A stretch of 64,000 nucleotides of DNA from Bacteroidales bacterium. Lineage in GTDB: Bacteria > Bacteroidota > Bacteroidia > Bacteroidales > Muribaculaceae. A model generated the notes under the pieces. That model was not told the DNA's origin and searched no databases. It saw only the letters and a program-made list of their open reading frames with translations. The translations under genes were made by a program, and so were the position numbers. Positions 43,680 to 52,597 of this stretch are shown one piece after another (positions within the stretch are counted from its first letter, which is position 1; the number at the start of each line of letters is the position of its first letter). The DNA lies in contig SFEA01000008.1 in assembly GCA_004557385.1 (NCBI GenBank), positions 1-64,000 on the forward strand, read 5' to 3'.

Positions 43680-45107
43680 ATGTACAAACAATTTCTTTTT
43701 GCTTTGATTGCTGCACTTGCCGCCTGCATGGGCACTTGGGCACAGGGTATTTCGGTGACGTCGTTCAAGCCATTGCCCGACGACCTTACGGCTAACATTG
43801 CCGGCTCGATGGAGAAAGACCAGAACGGCGAGGTGGCTGCGCTCATCAAGGTGGTGACCACGCAAACCGGCTTCACCTTCGAGGGTGGTATGGCTGGCAT
43901 CGTCAAGACCAAGCAAGAAGCCGGCGAGATATGGGTGTATGTGCCCCACGGAATACAAAAAATCACCATCAAGCACCCGCAGCTCGGCGTGCTGCGCAAC
44001 TATTATTTCCCTTGCGCCATCGATGCGGCGCGCACCTACGAGATGGTGCTTGCCTCGGGCGAGGTGCGCACGGTGGTCACGCAGGATGCCGGCGGCTCGT
44101 ATTTGGTGATTTCGCTGCAGCCTAAAACGGCGGTGGTGTATATCGACGACCAACTGCAGGAAAACGACGGAAGCGGCGAGATGATGAAAGCGTTGACCTA
44201 CGGCGAGCATCAATATCGCGTCGAGGCAAACGGCTATATACCCGAAGCCGGCATCGTAACCATCGGCAAGGAGAAAAAAGTGCTCAACATCAAGCTGCAG
44301 TCGGCACTCGCAACGCTCACAGTGAACAGCACCACGCCGGGCACCCAGATAGTTGTGAACGAGCAAGTGAAAGGCTCGGGAAACTGGAGCGGCAACCTCA
44401 CACCGGGCATGTATATCATAGAGGGGCGTCTCGACAGCCACCGCAGCCAAAAGATGTCGGTTACGCTCGGCAAACAGGAGCAGAAAGCAATCACCATACC
44501 GGCGCTTGAGCCGATGTACGGCATGCTTGATGTAAGCTATAAGCCCATCGGCGCCGAGATTTGGCTCGACGGCAAGCAACTTGGCGCATCGCCCGACATC
44601 TACAAGAACGTGTTCACCGGCACACATAAACTCACCATCAAAAAAGCCGGCTACACCGACCACACCGAGACCATCACCCTCGCCGAAGGCGAAAGAAAAA
44701 CCATCACCGGCGCCCTGACAGCAAAAAATGCTGTCACGCAAGTGATCGGTAGAGGACATTCGGGCAATAAAAGCACCGTTAGCGGCGAAGTGTATCAGAG
44801 GGCTGATAATATGCCCGAATTCCCTGGAGGACAAGGCGCTATGTTCAGATGGCTTGGCGAAAACCTAAAATATCCGCCTATTGCGCTGGAAGAGGGCATA
44901 CAGGGACGCGTACTAATTCACTTTGTTGTCACAAAAACAGGCGAGATTGCCGACGCTAAAGTTGCAAAGTCAGTTAACCCGGCGCTCGACAAAGAAGCTT
45001 TGCGCTTAGTGCGGTCGATGCCACGCTTCACCCCTGCAAAGATGCAAGGCAAACCCGTGAACTGCTACTACACTCTTCCTGTCACCTTTAGAATTACAAC
45101 TAACTGA
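43680..45107 (+). CDS. exported PEGA-repeat protein with TonB C-terminal domain
   Basis: A 475-aa protein. An upstream in-frame ATG (43665) would add five residues; I chose 43680 because the paralogues at 50117 and 52598 start at the equivalent place. Signal MYKQFLFALIAALAACMGTW, AQ; the LAAC could also act as a lipobox. Residues 22-145 are the shared N-module (ISVTSFKPLPDDLTANIAGS, GFTFEGGMAGIVKTKQEAGE). Three PEGA-like repeats follow (YIDDQLQEN, STTPGTQIVVNEQ, KPIGAEIWLDGKQLG). The last 95 residues are a TonB C-terminal domain (MPEFPGGQGAMFRWLGENLK, YTLPVTFRI). The gap to the next gene is 2 bp. Confidence 0.85.
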   Translation: MYKQFLFALIAALAACMGTWAQGISVTSFKPLPDDLTANIAGSMEKDQNGEVAALIKVVTTQTGFTFEGGMAGIVKTKQEAGEIWVYVPHGIQKITIKHPQLGVLRNYYFPCAIDAARTYEMVLASGEVRTVVTQDAGGSYLVISLQPKTAVVYIDDQLQENDGSGEMMKALTYGEHQYRVEANGYIPEAGIVTIGKEKKVLNIKLQSALATLTVNSTTPGTQIVVNEQVKGSGNWSGNLTPGMYIIEGRLDSHRSQKMSVTLGKQEQKAITIPALEPMYGMLDVSYKPIGAEIWLDGKQLGASPDIYKNVFTGTHKLTIKKAGYTDHTETITLAEGERKTITGALTAKNAVTQVIGRGHSGNKSTVSGEVYQRADNMPEFPGGQGAMFRWLGENLKYPPIALEEGIQGRVLIHFVVTKTGEIADAKVAKSVNPALDKEALRLVRSMPRFTPAKMQGKPVNCYYTLPVTFRITTN

Positions 45108-45109
45108 TT

Positions 45110-47002
45110 ATGAAGACAAGAATTATCATATTGACAGCAATGCTCGCCACCTGGATGGGAGCTTGGGCACAAAGTGCCAGCGAGATTAAGAACAGTAAGG
45201 AATATCTTAGCGGCGAGGGCACTGGCGAAACACTCAAAGCAGCCGACAATGCAGCCCTGAACGACCTGCTGAGCAAAATTTCGGTGAACGTGCAAGGTTC
45301 GTTCTCAACGGTGGAGAACGAGGTTGTGTCGAATGGCAAGGTCGACGCCTCGGCAGCAACAAAGATGGTGGTGAACACCTATTCGCAAGCCACCCTCACC
45401 AACACCAGCCGCATCGTGGTGTCGAACGAGCCCGATGCACATGTGGTGCGCTATGTGAAGCGTAGCGAGATTGAGCGCATCTTTGCCGGACGCAAAAACA
45501 AGGTGCTCGACCTTGTTGGCTTGGCTTATAAGGCTGAGAAAGTGGCAAAAATCGACGATGCCCTGCGCAACTACTATTGGGCGCTGTGCATGCTCAAGAG
45601 TCTGCAATATGAAAACGAAGTGAAATGGACCGATGGCGACGGCGCCGAACACATCCTCAGCTCGTGGATTCCGCAGCAAATCAATTCGATTCTCGGCGGT
45701 ATGGCGGTGGAAAAAGCAGGCATTGACGGCACCGACCTGCTTCTCTACTTCACCTATAACGGCAAACCGGTGCAAAGTCTCGACTTCACCTACTTCGACG
45801 GCGTTGACTGGAGCTCGATATGCAGCGTGCGCGACGGTCGCGGCATGGCTGAGATGCGTCCCGGTCAGATTCCCGACAAGCTCAATATCAAGTGCGAATA
45901 TGCCTACGAGGGACAATCGCACATCGACAAAGAAATTGAAACCGTGATGGGCGTGATGAAAGGCACCAGTTTCCGCAAGTCGTATCTGACGCTGAATGCC
46001 GGTGGCGGCGCTGCGGCTTCGGCAAACACCTCGACGGCGGGCGCAACGGCTTCGAAAACAGCTGGCTCGGCTGCGGGCGGCTCGCAAAGCGCATTTGCAG
46101 CGGCGGTTGCCAGCGTGGGCGCTTCAACCTCGGCGTTGAGCAACCCGACGGCGTTCAAGGCCTCGGGCTTGAAGGCTGTGGACAACGTGAGCGATTACGA
46201 CAAGGTTATGAACAAAATCACCGAAGCCATCCGCACCCGCAACTATGCTTCGGTGCAGAGCCTGTTCACCCCAGCCGGTTGGGACACCTTCAAAAAGCTT
46301 ATCGACTACGGCACAGCACGCCTCTACGGCACGCCGAAATACACCTACGTTGGCTACGGCAACAAGGTGATTTGCCGCGGTCTGCCTATGAATTTCTCGT
46401 TCAAAGCCAACCGACGCCGATTCATGGAGGAGGTGACATTCATGTTCGACGCCAACCGCAAGATTGACAACGTGTCATTTGGTCTCGGCGAGCAAGCCGA
46501 AAAGGACATCCTCATGAAAGGCGACTGGTCGGAGCTGGCTCGCGTGGCGCTGATGAACTTCCTCGAGGACTACAAGACCGCATTTGCGCTGAAAGACATT
46601 CAATACCTTGAGAGCGTGTTCGACGACAACGCCGTGATTGTGATTGGTAAGGAGATTCGTCGCCTCAACAACAAGGACAACGGCGTGCAGCTCAACGAAA
46701 AAACCTATAAATACGCCACCTATACCAAGGAGCAGTATCTCAAGAACCTTCGCTATAGCTTCCGCAGTCAGGAGTTTATCAACATCCGATTTGCCAACAA
46801 CGACGTGATTAAGCTGGGCAACGGCGGCGAAATCTACGGCATACAAATCAAGCAAGACTACTACTCGTCGAGCTACGGCGACACTGGCTACCTCTTCCTG
46901 ATGGTTGACCTCAACGACCCCGAAAAGCCCATCATCAAGGTGCGCACCTGGCAACCCGAACGTGACCCTAACTTTGGCTTAATTGGTCCTTACAACTTCT
47001 GA
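45110..47002 (+). CDS. secreted protein with LPP20-like N-terminal domain
   Basis: A 630-aa exported protein with signal MKTRIIILTAMLATWMGAWA, Q. Residues 25-150 resemble LPP20 lipoproteins (YLSGEGTGETLKAADNAALN, then KISVNVQGSF and RYVKRSEIERIFAGR). The middle contains a Gly/Ala/Ser-rich low-complexity linker around 300-350. The C-terminal third (KVMNKITEAIRTRNYASVQS, then a VFDDNAVIVIGKE segment) looks like an NTF2-type cone fold used for ligand binding. No enzyme motif is evident. It lies 2 bp after the PEGA-TonB gene and 14 bp before the transglutaminase-like gene, so all are cotranscribed. Confidence 0.75.
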   Translation: MKTRIIILTAMLATWMGAWAQSASEIKNSKEYLSGEGTGETLKAADNAALNDLLSKISVNVQGSFSTVENEVVSNGKVDASAATKMVVNTYSQATLTNTSRIVVSNEPDAHVVRYVKRSEIERIFAGRKNKVLDLVGLAYKAEKVAKIDDALRNYYWALCMLKSLQYENEVKWTDGDGAEHILSSWIPQQINSILGGMAVEKAGIDGTDLLLYFTYNGKPVQSLDFTYFDGVDWSSICSVRDGRGMAEMRPGQIPDKLNIKCEYAYEGQSHIDKEIETVMGVMKGTSFRKSYLTLNAGGGAAASANTSTAGATASKTAGSAAGGSQSAFAAAVASVGASTSALSNPTAFKASGLKAVDNVSDYDKVMNKITEAIRTRNYASVQSLFTPAGWDTFKKLIDYGTARLYGTPKYTYVGYGNKVICRGLPMNFSFKANRRRFMEEVTFMFDANRKIDNVSFGLGEQAEKDILMKGDWSELARVALMNFLEDYKTAFALKDIQYLESVFDDNAVIVIGKEIRRLNNKDNGVQLNEKTYKYATYTKEQYLKNLRYSFRSQEFINIRFANNDVIKLGNGGEIYGIQIKQDYYSSSYGDTGYLFLMVDLNDPEKPIIKVRTWQPERDPNFGLIGPYNF

Positions 47003-47016
47003 TAATTTTCACGATT

Positions 47017-48516
47017 ATGAAAAAACGATTCTCCATAGTTTTGTTTGCCGCCATGGCAACAATGGCTGCGAATGCCCAGGACATGAACAGCGATTTCGAC
47101 AGCTTCCGCAAGTCGATTCTAAACAACTACGAAGGTTTCCGCCAGTCGGTGCTTTCGAGCTACGCCAGCTTTCTCGACGGGGTTTGGCAAGAATACAACG
47201 TGTTTCGTGGCGCCAAGGCTGACCCTATTCCAAAGCCTAAGGACATACCTGACATAAAGCGTCAGCCGCCCAAGCCGCAACCACAGCCCAACATCACCGA
47301 GCCAAAGCCGCAACCTAAGCCCGAACCGACTCCGCAACCCAAACCCGAGCCCAAGCCGCAGCCAAAGCCAGAACCCAAGCCGCAACCGCAGCCAACACCC
47401 ACTCCTACCCCAACACCTACTCCGCAGCCGGTGCAACCTGCTGTGCCTATGGTGAACATCGAGCTTTACGGTTTGAACCTGAGGCTGCCAAAGGTGGAAG
47501 TGAGCACGCTCAGCGGCACCAACGGCAACACCTTGTCGCGCGCATGGAACGACCTGTGCGACACCGACCTGCCCGAAGGCGTTCTGCAAACCATCAAAAA
47601 CGACATCAGCAAATATCGCATGGGCGACTGGCAGACCTACAACTACCTCAAGCGCTATGCTGCCAAGCTCACCGGCGACCCTAACACGCAAACGCTCATC
47701 ACCGACCTCCTGCTGGTGGCGTTGGGCTACGATGCCCGCCTCGGTGCTGCCAACGGCAACGAGCTGGTGATTCTCTTGCCGTTCGACCACATGGTGTATG
47801 CCCGCCCCTACCTCGAACAAAACGGCAGAAAATATTACATCTTCAACCACGAGCGATATGGCGAGGCAAAGACCATCTACACCTACGATGCCGACAACAG
47901 CGAGATGAACCTGCACGCCATGGACCTCGTGCTCAAGCAAGAACCGTTGCTGCCCAACAAGCCGAAAGCTTACTCTTTCCAGTCGTCGAAAATCAAGATT
48001 TCAGGCTCCGTCAACAGCAATCTGGTGGCCCTGATGGACGGCTATCCGCAAATGCCGGTACCAGGCTACGCCAAATCGAAGTTCTCAAACTCCGCCCGCA
48101 GCAGTGTGGTGGCGCAAGTGAAGAGCCAAGTGGCAGGCATGCCTACGCTCACCGCCATCAACACCATACTCGACTTTGTGCAAAAGGCATTTGAATATGC
48201 CACCGACGACCAGCAGTTCGGCTACGAAAAGCCGTTCTTCTTCGACGAGATGCTCTACTACCCCTATTGCGACTGCGAGGACCGCTCGGTGTTCTACACC
48301 TACCTGCTGCGCAACGTGCTCGGCATCGATTGCCAGTTGGTGCACTTCCCGGGCCACGAAGCTGCCGTGGTGGTGCTGCCGAGCCAAATCAACGGCACCG
48401 CCTATCGCTACAAAGGCAAGGTGTATTACATCTCCGACCCGACCTACATCGGCGCATCCACCGGCATGTGTATGCCCGACTTCCAAAACACCGCGCCCGA
48501 AATCGAAGAATTTTAA
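47017..48516 (+). CDS. secreted transglutaminase-like protein with Pro-rich linker
   Basis: A 499-aa protein with signal MKKRFSIVLFAAMATMAANA, Q. Residues 22-65 are helical (DFDSFRKSILNNYEGFRQSV). Residues about 70-145 are a Pro/Lys/Gln/Glu-rich linker of PKPEP-like units, expected to be extended and possibly to cross or bind the wall. The C-terminal domain has the transglutaminase/papain-like triad by spacing: C420 in CDCEDRS, H447 in PGHEAAVV and D474 in YISDPTY. Such domains cut or cross-link peptide bonds; which is unknown here. It is preceded and followed closely by exported proteins of the same cluster. Confidence 0.82.
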   Translation: MKKRFSIVLFAAMATMAANAQDMNSDFDSFRKSILNNYEGFRQSVLSSYASFLDGVWQEYNVFRGAKADPIPKPKDIPDIKRQPPKPQPQPNITEPKPQPKPEPTPQPKPEPKPQPKPEPKPQPQPTPTPTPTPTPQPVQPAVPMVNIELYGLNLRLPKVEVSTLSGTNGNTLSRAWNDLCDTDLPEGVLQTIKNDISKYRMGDWQTYNYLKRYAAKLTGDPNTQTLITDLLLVALGYDARLGAANGNELVILLPFDHMVYARPYLEQNGRKYYIFNHERYGEAKTIYTYDADNSEMNLHAMDLVLKQEPLLPNKPKAYSFQSSKIKISGSVNSNLVALMDGYPQMPVPGYAKSKFSNSARSSVVAQVKSQVAGMPTLTAINTILDFVQKAFEYATDDQQFGYEKPFFFDEMLYYPYCDCEDRSVFYTYLLRNVLGIDCQLVHFPGHEAAVVVLPSQINGTAYRYKGKVYYISDPTYIGASTGMCMPDFQNTAPEIEEF

Positions 48517-48559
48517 TTACCCATCAGATAAACGTATTAACCACCCAAAAATAATAGTC

Positions 48560-50089
48560 ATGAAACGGTTTTATATAATAATGTGTCTCACCCTGCTCGC
48601 CACCTTCGGCGCCTGGGCACAAGTTCCACAAAGAAATACCAAAGCTTATAGTTACTACGAGAAAGCCATTACTGGCGATGCCGCTGCGCAAACCAGATTA
48701 GGAAATGAATTCTATCACTCAAAAGATTTTGAAAATGCGGTTTATTGGTATCGAAAAGCTGCAGAACAAGGCAACGCCACAGCACAAAATAACCTTGGTA
48801 TTTGCTATGAAGATGGAGAAGGTGTAACAAAAGACATCTCTGAAGCTGTTAAATGGTATCGCAAAGCTGCTGCGCAAGGCAACATCGCATCAAAAAGCAT
48901 GCTCAAGCGATTAGGTTACAGCGAAAGTTCGGGTAGTTCCAATGCTTTGCAAGCAAGCAGTAGTAGCCAACCGAGGAATAAATACAGTGATTTCACAGGT
49001 AAAATCCCTGCAAAAGGCACTAAAGCTTATAGTTACTACGAGAAAGCCATTACTGGCGATGCCGAAGCGCAAAATTCATTGGGTGATAAGTACTATAACT
49101 CAAAAGAGTACTCCAGCGCCGTTTATTGGTATCGCAAAGCTGCCGAGCAAGGAATTACCAATGCTCAATGCAATCTTGGCTATTGCTATGAATATGGGCA
49201 AGGCGTTACAAAGAGCATAACTGAGGCAATTAAGCTGTATCGCAATGCCGCCGAGCAAGGCAATGCCGCTGCGCAACACAATCTTGGAGAGTGTTATGAA
49301 AAAGGGCGAGGCGTAACTCAAAATTACTATGAGGCTGTGAAATGGTATCGCAAAGCTGCCGACCAAGGAATTGCTGAAGCGGAATATAATCTTGGCGTTT
49401 GCCATGAAAAAGGGCAAGGCGTAACCAAGAGCATCTCCGAAGCTGAGAAATGGTATCGCAAAGCGGCAGCTCAAGGCAATGCAAATGCAAAAGATAATCT
49501 GAAGCGCTTAAGTTCCAGCGGTTCTACTGGTTTGCAAGCAAGCAGTAGTGGCAAAAACAGTAGTTCCAATGACAAAATTCCACCGAAAGGCACCGAAGCC
49601 TATAACTACTACAAACAAGCAATTCTGGGCAAAGCCAAAGCACAAAATAAGCTTGGTGTTTGCTATGAAGAAGGAGAAGGAGGAGTAACTAAAGATTCTT
49701 CCGAGGCAGTAAAATGGTATCGTAAAGCCGCCGAACAAGGATATGCTGAAGCGGAATATAATCTTGGCCGCAATTTTAGAGGAACGGAGAGAGTAAAATG
49801 GTATCGCAAAGCAGCTGAGCAAGGACATGCTGAAGCACAAGATAGACTTGGCTCATGTTACGAAAGTGGCGAGGGTGTAACTAAGAGCCTGACAGAAGCA
49901 TTTAAATGGCATCGCAAAGCGGCAGAGCAAGGTGATGCCTGGGCACAATACGAACTTGGAAGATGTTATGAAAAAGGGAAAGGTGTAAATAAAAACATCA
50001 ACGAAGCAGTTAAATGGTATCGCAAGTCTGCCGAGAATGGCAATACATTTGCTCTTGAAATTTTAGCAAACCTCGGTTACAGCAAATAA
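48560..50089 (+). CDS. secreted Sel1-repeat protein
   Basis: The frame is open farther upstream (from 48176), but that overlaps the transglutaminase-like gene and is compositionally nonsense. The ATG at 48560 starts a clear signal peptide, MKRFYIIMCLTLLATFGAWA, giving 509 aa. The body consists of about ten Sel1-type repeats (helix pairs of 36 aa, consensus A.AQ.NLG.CYE.G.GVTK then EAVKWYRKAAEQG). They fall in three blocks, each opened by an IP-KGT-AY-YY motif and separated by Ser/Asn/Gln-rich linkers. Sel1 proteins usually serve as protein-binding scaffolds. It shares its repeat block with the next gene. Confidence 0.85.
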   Translation: MKRFYIIMCLTLLATFGAWAQVPQRNTKAYSYYEKAITGDAAAQTRLGNEFYHSKDFENAVYWYRKAAEQGNATAQNNLGICYEDGEGVTKDISEAVKWYRKAAAQGNIASKSMLKRLGYSESSGSSNALQASSSSQPRNKYSDFTGKIPAKGTKAYSYYEKAITGDAEAQNSLGDKYYNSKEYSSAVYWYRKAAEQGITNAQCNLGYCYEYGQGVTKSITEAIKLYRNAAEQGNAAAQHNLGECYEKGRGVTQNYYEAVKWYRKAADQGIAEAEYNLGVCHEKGQGVTKSISEAEKWYRKAAAQGNANAKDNLKRLSSSGSTGLQASSSGKNSSSNDKIPPKGTEAYNYYKQAILGKAKAQNKLGVCYEEGEGGVTKDSSEAVKWYRKAAEQGYAEAEYNLGRNFRGTERVKWYRKAAEQGHAEAQDRLGSCYESGEGVTKSLTEAFKWHRKAAEQGDAWAQYELGRCYEKGKGVNKNINEAVKWYRKSAENGNTFALEILANLGYSK

Positions 50090-50116
50090 TCACTTGATAA
50101 AAGAAAATACTTGATT

Positions 50117-52570
50117 ATGAAAACGAAAATAGTAATATTGATGATGATGCTGATGGGCTGGATGGGCTTGTCGGCACAAGGAATTTCGGTAACGTCGTTC
50201 AAGCCATTGCCCAACGACCTCACGGCAAACTTGGCAGGAACGCAAGTAAAGGACCAAAACGGCGAAGTGGCTGCGCTCATCAAGGTGGTGACCACGCAAA
50301 CCGGCTTCACATTCGAGGGCGGTATGGCAGGCATTGTCAAGACCAAGCAGGAAGTGGGCGAAATATGGGTGTATGTGCCTCACGGCATACAGAAAATCAC
50401 CATCAAGCACCCGCAACTTGGCGTGCTGCGCGACTATTTCTTCCCGTGCGCCATCGATGCGGCGCGCACCTATGAGATGGTGCTTGCCTCGGGCGAGGTG
50501 CGCACAGTGGTCACTCAGGATGCCGGCGGCTCGTTCTTGGCGCTGACGGTTGAACCAAAAAACGCCAGCGTGTATATCAACGGCGAATTGCAAGTGAGCG
50601 ACGGCAGCGGCGACTACATCAAAGCATTGCCCTACGGCGAGCATCAGTATCGCATCGAAGCCGGCAGCTATATGACGGAAGCCGGCGTGATGACCATAGG
50701 CAAGGAAAAGCAAACGCTCAACATCAAACTGCAATCGGCGCTTGCCGCACTCACGGTGAACAGCACCACCCCGGGTACTAAAATATATGTAAACGAGCAA
50801 CTGCGCGGCACCGACCGCTGGAGCGGCAGCGTGCCGGCGGGAATGTATATCATTGAGGGACGCCTCGATGGCCACCGCAGCCAAAAGGTGTCGGTTACGC
50901 TCGGCAAGCAGGAGCAGAAAGCAGCTACTCTGCCGGCATTAGAGCCAATATTGGGCAGTCTGGAGGTGAACTATAAGCCCATCGGTGCCGAGGTGTGGCT
51001 CGACGGCAAGCAGCTCGGCTCGTCGCCCGACTTGTTCCGCAACATCCTTGTGGGCAGCCACAGCCTGCTCATTAAGAAAGCTGGTTGCGCCGAGCACCGC
51101 GAAACCATCACCATTGCCGAAGGCGAAAAGAAAGTGGTTACAGGCGCGCTCAGCACCAACTTATACTCTGATTTCTCCAGCAAACTCCCGACAAAAGGCA
51201 CCGATGCCTACGGCTACTATGAGAAAGCCATCACCGGCGACGCTGAAGCTCAAGCGTCATTAGGTCATGAGTATTATAAACAAAACGACTACGCAAGCGC
51301 TGTTTACTGGTATCGAAAAGCCGCTGAGCAAGGTAATGCCCGTGCGCAATTCAATCTTGGCGTTTGTTATTATAATGGAAACGGTGTAACCCAAGATTAT
51401 GCCGAAGCAATGAAATGGCTTCGTAAAGCAGCTGAGCAAGGAGATGTCGATGCGCAATGCAGTCTTGGCCTTTGTTATGTACAGGGCGACGGCGTAACTC
51501 AAGATTATGCTGAGGCTGTGAAATGGTGGCGAAAAGCCGCTGAGCAAGGAGATGCCGTTGCGCAATTCAATCTTGGCCTTTGTTATGATAAGGGCAACGG
51601 CGTAACTAAGAGCATCACCGAAGCTGTGAAATGGTATCGCAAAGCCGCTGAGCAAGGTAATGCCGGTGCGCAATGCAATCTTGGCGTTTGTTATGAAAAC
51701 GGTCAAGGCGTAACTAAAAGCATCACCGAAGCAGCGAAATGGTATCGCAAAGCCGCTGAACAAGGCAATGCCCTTGCGCAATGCAATCTTGGCCTTTGTT
51801 ATGAAGAAGGCGACGGCGTAACTAAGAGCATCACCGAAGCTGTGAAATGGTATCGTAAAGCCGCCGAGCAAGGAAATGCCTCGGCGCAATGCAATCTTGG
51901 ATATTGTTATGATGAGGGCAACGGCGTAACTAAAAGCATCACCGAGGCAGTGAAATGGTATCGAAAAGCGGCTGAGCAAGGTTATGCCAATGCGCAATTC
52001 AGTCTTGGCCTTTATTATTATAATGGCAACGGCGTAACTAAAGATTTTGCCAAAGCAGTGAAATGGTGGCGCAAAGCCGCTGAGCAAGGCCATGCCAATG
52101 CGCAATGCAGTCTTGGCCTTTGTTATGAATTCGGCAAAGGCGTAACTAAAGATTTTGCCAAAGCCGTGAAATGGTATCGAAAAGCGGCTGCACAAGGTTA
52201 TGACCTTGCGCAATTCAATCTTGGCTATTGTTATTATTTAGGCAACGGCGTAACCCGAGACTTTGCCGAGGCTGTGAAATGGTTGCGCAAAGCCGCTGAG
52301 CAAGGTAATGCCCTTGCGCAAGGCAAGCTTGGCAGTTGTTATGATAATGGCGACGGCGTAACCGAAGATGATGCCGAGGCTGTGAAATGGTATCGAAAAG
52401 CCGCTGAACAAGGATATGCCCCTGCGCAAGGCAATCTTGGCCTTTGTTATGAATACGGTCAAGGCGTAACTAAGAGCATCACAGAGGCAGTGAAATGGTA
52501 TCGAAAAGCAGCTGCACAAGGCTATGACTTTGCAAAAGACCGACTTAAAAAGCTGGGGTACAGCGAATAA
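50117..52570 (+). CDS. exported PEGA-module protein with about twelve Sel1 repeats
   Basis: An 817-aa protein (an in-frame TTG two codons upstream is less likely than the ATG). Signal MKTKIVILMMMLMGWMGLSA, Q. Residues 21-145 are the shared N-module (ISVTSFKPLPNDLTANLAGT). Three PEGA-like repeats run to about 350. A linker SSKLPTKGTDAYGYYEKAIT leads into about twelve Sel1 repeats of 36 aa, highly alike even at DNA level. The N-half is nearly identical to that of the gene at 52598 and the C-half resembles the preceding Sel1 gene, so it looks like a fusion of both. It is probably a surface or periplasmic scaffold. Confidence 0.85.
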   Translation: MKTKIVILMMMLMGWMGLSAQGISVTSFKPLPNDLTANLAGTQVKDQNGEVAALIKVVTTQTGFTFEGGMAGIVKTKQEVGEIWVYVPHGIQKITIKHPQLGVLRDYFFPCAIDAARTYEMVLASGEVRTVVTQDAGGSFLALTVEPKNASVYINGELQVSDGSGDYIKALPYGEHQYRIEAGSYMTEAGVMTIGKEKQTLNIKLQSALAALTVNSTTPGTKIYVNEQLRGTDRWSGSVPAGMYIIEGRLDGHRSQKVSVTLGKQEQKAATLPALEPILGSLEVNYKPIGAEVWLDGKQLGSSPDLFRNILVGSHSLLIKKAGCAEHRETITIAEGEKKVVTGALSTNLYSDFSSKLPTKGTDAYGYYEKAITGDAEAQASLGHEYYKQNDYASAVYWYRKAAEQGNARAQFNLGVCYYNGNGVTQDYAEAMKWLRKAAEQGDVDAQCSLGLCYVQGDGVTQDYAEAVKWWRKAAEQGDAVAQFNLGLCYDKGNGVTKSITEAVKWYRKAAEQGNAGAQCNLGVCYENGQGVTKSITEAAKWYRKAAEQGNALAQCNLGLCYEEGDGVTKSITEAVKWYRKAAEQGNASAQCNLGYCYDEGNGVTKSITEAVKWYRKAAEQGYANAQFSLGLYYYNGNGVTKDFAKAVKWWRKAAEQGHANAQCSLGLCYEFGKGVTKDFAKAVKWYRKAAAQGYDLAQFNLGYCYYLGNGVTRDFAEAVKWLRKAAEQGNALAQGKLGSCYDNGDGVTEDDAEAVKWYRKAAEQGYAPAQGNLGLCYEYGQGVTKSITEAVKWYRKAAAQGYDFAKDRLKKLGYSE
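51232..52557 (+). repeat. tandem 108-bp coding repeats (Sel1 array)
   Basis: About twelve units of 108 bp, each encoding one 36-residue Sel1 repeat; long stretches such as AAATGGTATCG and AAAGCCGCTGAGCAAGG recur from unit to unit. Copy number is likely to vary between strains (inference). Confidence 0.85.
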
Positions 52571-52597
52571 TCACTCGACAAAAGAAACAACTTAATT

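Noticed and set aside
43638..44834. 398-codon minus-strand frame opposite the PEGA-TonB gene
   Set aside because: Antisense shadow; the same kind of frame recurs opposite the paralogous genes only because the coding strand is repeated.
47262..47459. Gly/Cys-rich minus-strand frame
   Set aside because: It is the complement of the proline-rich linker of the transglutaminase-like protein.
48176..48559. Open frame extending the Sel1-repeat gene upstream by 128 codons
   Set aside because: It overlaps the 3' end of the transglutaminase-like gene in another frame, has Ser/Thr/Cys-rich nonsense composition, and a clear signal peptide starts at 48560.
51260..52213. 317-codon minus-strand repetitive frame opposite the Sel1 array
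   Set aside because: Shadow of the 108-bp coding repeats; no signal peptide or independent promoter.
51232..52557. Possible CRISPR array (regular repeats)
   Set aside because: Period is 108 bp, repeats continue through the whole unit, the frame is open, and there are no unique spacers or cas genes.
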